The notes under the pieces are model-generated. The model had not been told where the DNA came from. It was given only the letters and a program-made list of their open reading frames with translations, and made no database searches. DNA of 6,670 bases, taken from assembly GCA_040235415.1 (NCBI GenBank), contig JBECKR010000318.1, positions 1 through 6,670 of the forward strand, read 5' to 3'. Shown one piece after another: positions 1 through 4,946 of this stretch. The position numbers and the translations under genes were made by a program. Each line of letters begins with the position of its first letter. The stretch's first letter is position 1. The stretch is from JBECKR01 sp040235415. GTDB lineage: Bacteria > Acidobacteriota > Polarisedimenticolia > Polarisedimenticolales > Polarisedimenticolaceae.

Positions 1-371
1 CGCGCGTACCACTCCTCGCCCTCGAGCATGCCCCCGGTGCTGCTGCCGAAGTAGACGCCGGTCTCGCGCCCGGCGAGCGCCGCGCGGTCGATCGCGGCGC
101 GTGCGAGCGCCTCTTCGGCCGCGGCGAGGGCGAACCGCTCGGACCACGTCAGACGCGCCCAGCCCGGGAACCGCGCCGGCAGCCCGGGAGGAGGCGCCGG
201 GACCTCCGCCGCGAGGGCGGTGCGGTAGCCGGTCGCGTCGAAGCGGCCGAACGGGCCGATCGCGGTGCGGCCCGAGCGGAGCCCGCGGCGGAACGGCTCC
301 ACGCCCCAGCCCCAGGCGCTTACGACGCCGATGCCGGTGATCACCACCCGGGCGGACGCCGGGGTCGTCAT
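1..371 (-). CDS. Beta-ketoacyl-ACP synthase (KAS I/II-like), N-terminal part, 3' end beyond window
   Basis: By family, this enzyme condenses an acyl chain with malonyl-ACP by decarboxylative Claisen condensation, in the cytoplasm. Translating the minus strand from the ATG at 369-371 gives 123 uninterrupted residues to the window edge. The opening VVITGIGVVSAWGWG (residues 9-23) is the typical first beta-strand and glycine-rich turn of FabF-type synthases. GVYFGSSTGGM (about residues 104-114) matches the conserved strand and loop in the first half of the thiolase fold. The catalytic Cys-His-His residues lie further on and are not visible, so activity and chain-length type (and any chain-length-factor degeneration) cannot be judged. 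The start is well supported by AGGAGG at 381-386, 9 nt upstream. It follows the ACP gene by 13 bp, and the pair is surely cotranscribed. Whether it serves primary fatty acid synthesis or a specialised acyl/aryl chain is inferred from neighbours; I favour the latter. Confidence 0.9.
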   Translation of the reverse strand, partial: MTTPASARVVITGIGVVSAWGWGVEPFRRGLRSGRTAIGPFGRFDATGYRTALAAEVPAPPPGLPARFPGWARLTWSERFALAAAEEALARAAIDRAALAGRETGVYFGSSTGGMLEGEEWYA

Positions 372-380
372 CGGGAGCGA

Positions 381-386
381 CCTCCT
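381..386 (-). promoter_or_regulatory. Shine-Dalgarno of the ketoacyl synthase, overlapping the ACP stop codon
   Basis: On the minus strand the sequence TAGGAGG contains both the ACP stop codon (TAG, 385-387) and a full AGGAGG ribosome binding site. The synthase ATG follows 9 nt later. A ribosome terminating on the ACP frame therefore sits on the synthase binding site, which suggests translational coupling of the two partner proteins. Coupling is an inference; the overlap is seen directly. Confidence 0.8.
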
Positions 387-666
387 ATTCGGCGCGCGCT
401 CCCGACGCGATCCGCTCGTCGACGAAGCTCGCCATGCTCGCGACCGACGCGAACACGCCGGGGTCGATCTCCTGGCTCCGGATCTTGATGCCGTAGGCCT
501 TCTCGAGCGCGACGACGAGCTCGAGGGCGTCGACGGAGTCGAGTCCGAGCCCCCCGCCGAACAGCGGCGCGTCGTCCTCGATCATGTCGGGGGTCATCCC
601 CTCGAGGTTGAGGCTCGCGATGATGATGTCCTTGAGACGGGCGACGGTCTCGGGGTTCGCGGGCAT
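385..666 (-). CDS. Acyl carrier protein, specialised type
   Basis: This is a 93-residue phosphopantetheine-binding carrier protein that holds a growing acyl chain as a thioester on a 4'-phosphopantetheine arm. The attachment motif is LGLDSVDALEL at residues 40-50, with Ser44 as the modified serine. Upstream is the acidic helix-I/loop region EDDAPLFGGG (30-39), and downstream is the helix II/III segment ALEKAYGIKI. Length and helical pattern fit the ACP family. The PLFGxGLGLDSxDALEL wording recalls ACPs of aryl-polyene and similar clusters more than housekeeping AcpP, which usually reads DSLDTVEL; this comparison is from memory. The start ATG (664-666) is preceded by GGAGG at 672-676 with a 5-nt spacing. 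It heads a minus-strand operon with the ketoacyl synthase and faces the AMP ligase across a divergent intergenic region, so the ligase is a plausible loader of this carrier. Confidence 0.95.
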   Translation of the reverse strand: MPANPETVARLKDIIIASLNLEGMTPDMIEDDAPLFGGGLGLDSVDALELVVALEKAYGIKIRSQEIDPGVFASVASMASFVDERIASGARAE

Positions 667-692
667 GATCTCCTCCGGGATGCCGTGGACTC

Positions 693-715
693 CGCGACGG
701 CGAACCGCCGTCGCG
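693..715. repeat. Perfect 10-bp inverted repeat, candidate operator or leader hairpin
   Basis: The left arm CGCGACGGCG (693-702) is the exact reverse complement of the right arm CGCCGTCGCG (706-715), with the 3-nt loop AAC between. It lies 26 bp upstream of the ACP start codon and just left of a candidate plus-strand promoter, where a -35 element would be expected. It could be a repressor operator or a strong hairpin in the ACP leader RNA. It is not a classic terminator, because neither strand shows a T tract after the stem. The symmetry is seen directly; the role is inferred. Confidence 0.55.
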
Positions 716-734
716 TCGCGCCCGCCCGATCCGC

Positions 735-740
735 TACACT
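735..740 (+). promoter_or_regulatory. Candidate -10 box for the ligase operon (TACACT)
   Basis: TACACT matches the TAnnnT core of a sigma70-type -10 element, and GCTACACT is a frequent context in GC-rich bacteria. Transcription would begin near 747 and give a leader of about 68 nt before the ligase ATG. No clear TTGACA-like element is visible 16-18 bp upstream, where the inverted repeat at 693-715 ends. The call is therefore tentative. Confidence 0.35.
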
Positions 741-799
741 ACGCGGTCCGGGCGGCCGGGTCCACGCCCCCGCTCCGGCTCTGCAAGAAGGAACCGTTC

Positions 800-805
800 A
801 TTATA
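800..805 (-). promoter_or_regulatory. Candidate -10 box for the ACP operon (perfect TATAAT)
   Basis: Read on the minus strand, 805 to 800 is TATAAT, an exact sigma70 -10 consensus in very GC-rich surroundings. Transcription would start near 793 and run left, giving a leader of about 127 nt containing the 693-715 inverted repeat before the ACP ATG. A direct repeat CGGTT flanks the box (805-809 and 792-796 on the minus strand). No good -35 hexamer is visible at the usual spacing; that position falls inside the first codons of the ligase gene. Confidence 0.4.
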
Positions 806-814
806 ACCGAGGCG

Positions 815-2227
815 ATGCGCCAAGACCCGATCGTCCGAGCCTTCGATCGCCGCGCCGCGACCCTCCCGGGCCGGACTCTGGTGGTGTCGCCGTCCCGCCG
901 GGCGACGGTCGCCGAAGTGGACGCGCGCGCGCGCGCCGCAGCCGCTCGGCTCGCCGAGGCCGGGCTTCCCCCCGGCTCCGCCGTGGCCGTGGCGGTCTCG
1001 AACGGCCCGGCGCTCCTCGCGACCCTGATCGCGCTCCGGCGGCTCGGGCTGGTGGCGCTCCTGACCGACGCCCGCGGCACGGCGACGGAGCACGATCGCG
1101 TCGCGCGCCACCTCGGCGCCTCCGCGATCGTGCGGTGCTCCGATCCTTGGGCCGACGAGCCGGCCGACTTCGCGGTCGAGTCCCGGCCGGCGATCGCGGC
1201 CGGGTTTCCCCCGGATACCGCGTTCGTCAAGATGAGCTCCGGCTCGACCGGACTCCCCCGCGGGATCGCGACGCCGTCCGAGGCCCTCCTCGCCGACGAC
1301 GACGCGCTGGTCCGCACCATGGGGATCGCCGACGACGACGTCCTGGTCGCCGCGATCCCCATGACGCACTCCTACGGCCTGTCGAGCCTCGCGGTGCCGG
1401 CCCTGGTGCGAGGGATCGCCCTCGCGCTGCCCGACCCGGCCGGCCCGCTGGCGCCGCTCGGCGCGGCGCGCGCGGCCGGTGCGACGGTCTTCCCGACGGT
1501 GCCGGCGTACCTCGCGGCGCTCGTCCGGATGGGGGATCCTCCGGAGCTCCCGGATACCGTTCGGACGGTGATCACCGCGGGCGCCCCTCTCGCGGGGGCG
1601 ACCTCGGCGTGGTTCCGGGAGCGGTTCGGCCGCCCGGTCCACGTGTTCTACGGCGCGAGCGAGTGCGGCGGGATCACCTACGACCGCGACGGCGGCGCGG
1701 CCGAGCGCGGTACCGTGGGGGCGCCGATCGAGGGCGTCGCGATCCTGCTCGAAGCGCTCGAGGACGACGACGACGCGCGCTCCGGCCGGGTGGTGGTGCG
1801 CTCGCCCGCGGTCGCCTCGGGCTACGTCCCGGAGCCCGACCCGGCCCTCGACGGCGTCCGGTTCGCGACCGGCGATCTCGCGTCGTGGCGCGGCGGCGAG
1901 CTCGCGCTCGCCGGGAGACTCGACGACCTCGTGAACGTCAGGGGGCACAAGGTCAATCCGCGCGAGGTCGAGGCGGTGATCGGCGCGATCGGAGAGGTCG
2001 ACGACGTCCTCGTCGTCGGGGTCCCCGACCCGGACGGCCGCGACCCGGTGCTGCGGGCGTTCGTGGCGTCGGGAAGCCGGACCCTCGATCGCGAGCGGGT
2101 GCTCGCGTGGTGCCGCGGGAGGCTCGCCGACCACAAGGTTCCGAGGAGCGTCGTCGTGCTCGACGAGATCCCGCGAACCGCCCGCGGGAAGATCGACCGC
2201 GACGCGCTCGGGCGGCCGGGAGGCTGA
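815..2227 (+). CDS. AMP-forming acyl/aryl ligase (ANL superfamily)
   Basis: This 470-residue adenylate-forming enzyme should activate a carboxylic acid with ATP and transfer it to CoA or, more likely here, to the phosphopantetheine of the neighbouring ACP. The core motifs appear in order: the P-loop SSGSTGLPRG (141-150), the HSYGLSSL region (185-192), YGASECGG (279-286), TGDLASW (352-358), the hinge GRLDDLVNVRGHKVNP (367-382), and the C-terminal PRTARGKIDR (453-462) with the catalytic lysine at about residue 459. Length is slightly short for the family but complete. The substrate cannot be read from sequence. The chosen ATG has only a weak GAGG just upstream; an ATT at 800-802, in frame and well spaced from AAGAAGGA (785-792), is an alternative start. 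The reading frame stays open back to 584, but that part overlaps the ACP gene in antisense and is not protein-like. It is the first gene of a plus-strand operon with the deacetylase. Confidence 0.9.
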   Translation: MRQDPIVRAFDRRAATLPGRTLVVSPSRRATVAEVDARARAAAARLAEAGLPPGSAVAVAVSNGPALLATLIALRRLGLVALLTDARGTATEHDRVARHLGASAIVRCSDPWADEPADFAVESRPAIAAGFPPDTAFVKMSSGSTGLPRGIATPSEALLADDDALVRTMGIADDDVLVAAIPMTHSYGLSSLAVPALVRGIALALPDPAGPLAPLGAARAAGATVFPTVPAYLAALVRMGDPPELPDTVRTVITAGAPLAGATSAWFRERFGRPVHVFYGASECGGITYDRDGGAAERGTVGAPIEGVAILLEALEDDDDARSGRVVVRSPAVASGYVPEPDPALDGVRFATGDLASWRGGELALAGRLDDLVNVRGHKVNPREVEAVIGAIGEVDDVLVVGVPDPDGRDPVLRAFVASGSRTLDRERVLAWCRGRLADHKVPRSVVVLDEIPRTARGKIDRDALGRPGG

Positions 2228-2282
2228 GATCGTCGCGCGGGCTCACGCCGGCCGGGCTCCGCTCGCCGCGCTGGGGCGCTGG

Positions 2283-3059
2283 TTGCCGTCGCCGTTCCTC
2301 AAGATCTCGGCCGGAGGGCACGTCGCGGCGCTCGCCTGTCTCGCGGCCTATCCGGACGCGTGGGGCGCCGTGCTCGCCGCGATCGTCGCGAACCACGCCG
2401 CGATCGCGGCGGCCGGGGTCGTCCCGCGGAGCACCCTCCTCGGACCGAACCTGCGTCGCCTTCCGGACGACCTCGCCGCCCGCGGCAAGGTCGCGCTGAC
2501 GTTCGACGACGGTCCGGACCCGGACGGGACGCCGCGGGTGCTCGACGCGCTGGAGAGCGCGGGGGCCCGCGCCACCTTCTTCCTGGTCGGCCGTCGCGTC
2601 GAGCGCCGGCCGGACCTCGCGGCCGAGATCGCGCGCCGCGGACACGCGATCGGAAACCACACCGCGACGCATCCGAACCGCTTCGCGTTCCTCGGGGCCG
2701 CCGGCATCGCGCGGGAGATCGACGACGCCGACGCCGCGATCCGGCGCGCGGCGGACACGAGCCCGCGTTGGTTCCGCGCTCCGGCCGGGATCCGGAACCC
2801 GATCCTCGAGGCCGTGCTGTCGGCGCGGTCGCTGCGGCTCGCGAGCTGGACCCGGCGGGCGTTCGACACCGTCGAACGATCGCCGGAGGTGGTCGCCCGT
2901 CGCCTGCTCCGCGGGATCGCCCCGGGGGACGTACTGCTGCTGCACGACGTCGCGGGCGGACCGGCCGTGACCGGCGCGCTCGACCGCGTGCTCGACGGGA
3001 TCGCGGCGGCGGGGCTCGAGAGCGTTCCCCTCCCGGACCCGCGGGACGGCGACCGGTGA
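2283..3059 (+). CDS. NodB-type deacetylase with hydrophobic N-terminus (CE4 family)
   Basis: Members of this family remove N-acetyl (or O-acetyl) groups using a divalent metal. The catalytic signature is complete in this 258-residue protein: TFDDGP (73-78) with the catalytic-base and metal aspartates, GNHTATH (124-130) giving the two metal histidines H126 and H130, RAPAG (165-169), W189, and LLLHD (218-222) with the distal histidine at 221. Residues 9-47 form two short hydrophobic stretches around an NH(A/L) turn, followed by the conserved-looking PRSTLLGPN. I remember this layout from deacetylases lying near ACP/ketosynthase loci in proteobacteria, rather than from secreted chitin or peptidoglycan deacetylases. 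No cleavable signal peptide is obvious. The start is uncertain: TTG at 2283 gives the family-like opening PSPFLKxSA but has a weak ribosome binding site, whereas GGAGG at 2219-2223 precedes an in-frame ATC at 2229. The substrate may be a lipid-linked sugar or another acetylated intermediate, not a polymer. Confidence 0.88.
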   Translation: MPSPFLKISAGGHVAALACLAAYPDAWGAVLAAIVANHAAIAAAGVVPRSTLLGPNLRRLPDDLAARGKVALTFDDGPDPDGTPRVLDALESAGARATFFLVGRRVERRPDLAAEIARRGHAIGNHTATHPNRFAFLGAAGIAREIDDADAAIRRAADTSPRWFRAPAGIRNPILEAVLSARSLRLASWTRRAFDTVERSPEVVARRLLRGIAPGDVLLLHDVAGGPAVTGALDRVLDGIAAAGLESVPLPDPRDGDR

Positions 3060-4237
3060 GCGACGCGACGCGACGCCCGATCGGACGCCGCCGGCGCTTC
3101 GCCCGCGCCTTCGCCGAGATGCACTACGCCCTGCGGACCGAGGCCGACACTCCGGGCCGCAAGGCGCTGTCGGTCTGGCTCGGGACGTTCCTGGGGTGCC
3201 TTCCGATCTACGGGCTGCACCTCGCGGTCTGCGCGTTCCTCGCGAAGTGGCTCGGCCTCAGCCGTGTGCGCACCTACCTCGCGGCGCACGTCAACAACCC
3301 GCTGACGCTTCCGCCTCTGCTGTACTTCGAGATCGGGATCGGACGGTGGCTCCGGACCGGGGGCTGGCCGCAGCTCTCGCTCACCGACCTCACCGGCGTC
3401 GACCCGTGGGGCCTGGGACACGATCTCGTGGTCGGGAGCGTGGTGCTCGGCGTCGCTCTCGGCGCGGCGTTCGGCGGGTTCGCCTGGATCGTCGCCGAGC
3501 GCTGGAAGACGCCGCGGTTCCACGCCATGCTTCACGACCTCACGACCGAGCGCTACATGGCCTGCGGCATTCGCGACTGGGAGTTCGCGCGCGGCAAGCT
3601 CCGCTTCGACCCGGTGTATCTCGCGCTGCTGCGCTCGGGCGCGCTCCCGCCGTACGGTCGGATCCTCGATCTCGGCTGCGGGCGCGGACTGCTGCTGGCT
3701 CTGATCCGTACCGCCCAGAGGATCCGCGACCGCGGCGACTGGGGTGCGGACTGGCCGGAGCCGCCCCGCGAGGTCGACCTGCACGGCATCGAGATCGTCG
3801 CGGCGAAGGCAGAGCGCGCCCGCGTCGCGCTCGCGGGCGAGGCCACGATCGAGATCGGCGACGTCGCGGAGGTGCCGCTCCCGCCGGCGGCGGCGGTCGC
3901 GATGCTCGACGTTCTGCACTACCTCCCGCGCGAGCGCCAGGACCGCGTCCTCGACCGCGTCGCCGAGGCGGTCGAGCCGGGCGGCGTCCTCCTGATCCGC
4001 GAGGCGGACGCCGACCGCGGCTGGCGCTTCGCGTTCACGCGCGCCGGGGAGCGGCTCGCGGCCTGGATCCGCCACAACTGGGGGCAGCGGTTCCACTACC
4101 GCGGAGCCCGGGCCTGGGTCGCCGCGCTCGAGGCGCGCGGCTTCGCGGCGCGCGCCGCCCCGATGTGGGCCGGCACGCCGCACGGCAACGTACTGATCGA
4201 GGCCCGTCGCCGCGGACCCGGCGCTACTCCAGCGTGA
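3056..4237 (+). CDS. DUF2062 membrane domain fused to a SAM-dependent methyltransferase
   Basis: This is a 393-residue two-domain protein. Residues about 35-150 match the DUF2062 pattern: WLGTFLGCLPIYGLHLAV (41-58), the NNPLTLPPLLYFEIGIG segment (80-96), and a last hydrophobic helix at about 125-147. This makes it an integral membrane protein of unknown function. Residues about 155-385 are a class I methyltransferase. ILDLGCGRG (203-211) is the glycine-rich SAM motif, the acidic residue ending the second strand is E246 in LHGIEIV, AMLDVLHYLP (282-291) is the post-II region, and EPGGVLLIRE (307-316) closes the core. A charged insert of about 25 residues (roughly 219-243, RIRDRGDWGADWPEPP region) separates the SAM motif from the second strand. 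The GTG start overlaps the deacetylase TGA (GTGA), indicating translational coupling. The methyl acceptor is unknown; a membrane-embedded lipid or polyene intermediate fits the context. The 3' end overlaps the convergent hydrolase gene. Confidence 0.87.
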   Translation: MSDATRRPIGRRRRFARAFAEMHYALRTEADTPGRKALSVWLGTFLGCLPIYGLHLAVCAFLAKWLGLSRVRTYLAAHVNNPLTLPPLLYFEIGIGRWLRTGGWPQLSLTDLTGVDPWGLGHDLVVGSVVLGVALGAAFGGFAWIVAERWKTPRFHAMLHDLTTERYMACGIRDWEFARGKLRFDPVYLALLRSGALPPYGRILDLGCGRGLLLALIRTAQRIRDRGDWGADWPEPPREVDLHGIEIVAAKAERARVALAGEATIEIGDVAEVPLPPAAAVAMLDVLHYLPRERQDRVLDRVAEAVEPGGVLLIREADADRGWRFAFTRAGERLAAWIRHNWGQRFHYRGARAWVAALEARGFAARAAPMWAGTPHGNVLIEARRRGPGATPA

Positions 4238-4916
4238 CGGAGCCGCCCGGCGGCACGACCCGCGCCGCGAGCCCCTTGGCCTTGACCTTCTGGACGTACT
4301 CTTCGGGGTCGGCCTCGATGACGTCGAACGTGCGGTAGTGCATCGGGATCGTGAGCTTCGCGCCGAGGAACTCGGCCGCCTTGACCGCGTCGCGGATCCC
4401 CATCGTGAAGTTGTCCCCGATCGGAAGCAGCGCGGCGTCGAACGGGCCGTTCATCTCGGCGATGAGCTTCATGTCGAGGAACAGCCCGGTGTCGCCCGCG
4501 TGGTACACCTTCTTGTCGGCCATCGACACCACCACCCCCATCGGGTTGCCGAGGGGCTCGCCCTCGGGTCCGGTCGACCCGTGATGGGCGATCGTGAACT
4601 GCACGTGGCCGAACGGGAACTGCCGTCCGCCCCCGATGTGCATCGGGTGCGCGTTCGCCCCCTTCCCGGAGCAGTAGTTCGCGATCTCGAAGTTCGACAC
4701 GATGAGCGCGCCGGTCTTCTTCGCGATCGCGACGGCGTCTCCGACGTGGTCGCCGTGGCCGTGGGTCACGAGGATCGCGTCGAGCCGCTCGAAAGCGTCG
4801 GGGCCGACGTCGGCCTTGGGGTTGCCGGAAAGGAACGGGTCGATCAGGACGCGGTGCTCCTTGCCGGCGAGCTCCCAGCAGGAATGACCGTGGAACTTGA
4901 GCTCGAGCGTCTTCAT
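4224..4916 (-). CDS. UPF0173/UlaG-like metal-dependent hydrolase (metallo-beta-lactamase fold)
   Basis: This 230-residue protein has the metal-binding set of the UlaG/UPF0173 branch of the metallo-beta-lactamase superfamily. The N-terminal GHSCWEL (10-16) and DPFLSGNP (26-33) are typical. THGHGDH (51-57) supplies the main histidine/aspartate ligands. AHHGS (110-114), YHAGDTG (138-144) and PMHYRTF (191-197) give the remaining ligands. Length is normal for the family, and the protein is expected to be soluble and cytoplasmic. The substrate is unknown; family members act on phosphoester or lactone bonds. The ATG (4914-4916) is well supported by AAGGAG at 4924-4929, 7 nt upstream. It is the last gene of the peptidase-hemL operon, 30 bp after hemL, and its last codons overlap the end of the opposing methyltransferase gene by 14 bp. 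No haem-related role is implied by the family. Confidence 0.93.
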   Translation of the reverse strand: MKTLELKFHGHSCWELAGKEHRVLIDPFLSGNPKADVGPDAFERLDAILVTHGHGDHVGDAVAIAKKTGALIVSNFEIANYCSGKGANAHPMHIGGGRQFPFGHVQFTIAHHGSTGPEGEPLGNPMGVVVSMADKKVYHAGDTGLFLDMKLIAEMNGPFDAALLPIGDNFTMGIRDAVKAAEFLGAKLTIPMHYRTFDVIEADPEEYVQKVKAKGLAARVVPPGGSVTLE

Positions 4917-4946
4917 CGGAGTTCTCCTTCGCTTGGTGCCTCCATC

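Larger units (their letters stand above)
667..814. other. Divergent intergenic region between the ACP and ligase genes
   Basis: This is the only intergenic stretch longer than 100 bp in the window. It separates the leftward ACP-synthase operon from the rightward ligase operon, so promoters for both should lie here. It contains the ACP ribosome binding site, a perfect inverted repeat, two candidate -10 boxes (listed separately), and a locally AT-rich patch around 797-806 that stands out in this GC-rich DNA. No small open reading frame with good support was seen. Confidence 0.75.

Noticed and set aside
693..715. Inverted repeat considered as a rho-independent terminator
   Set aside because: No T-rich tail on either strand, and it lies upstream of both genes rather than downstream. 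An operator or leader hairpin fits better.
584..814. Upstream in-frame extension of the ligase to the ATG at 584
   Set aside because: It would overlap the ACP gene in antisense and the whole control region, and the extra 77 residues do not resemble the ANL N-terminus.
734..2134. Minus-strand open frame antisense to the ligase
   Set aside because: It is composed mostly of Arg, Gly, Asp and Pro with no motif, and the plus strand carries every motif of an ANL ligase in order.
265..2499. Plus-strand open frame running across the ACP, the intergenic region and the ligase in another frame
   Set aside because: It crosses genes on both strands and becomes Arg/Pro/Gly repeats; this is the usual artefact of scarce stop codons at high GC.
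2348..4183. Minus-strand open frame antisense to the deacetylase and methyltransferase
   Set aside because: It is a Ser/Arg/Ala-rich composition shadow spanning two real plus-strand genes; no domain is visible.
4242..4254. Short GC palindrome near the convergent gene ends, considered as a bidirectional terminator
   Set aside because: The loop would be a single base, there is no T tract on either strand, and it lies within the coding end of the hydrolase.
4917..4946. Gap between hemL and the hydrolase, considered as a promoter region
   Set aside because: It is only 30 bp long and holds a ribosome binding site but no -10/-35 pair; cotranscription with hemL is simpler.
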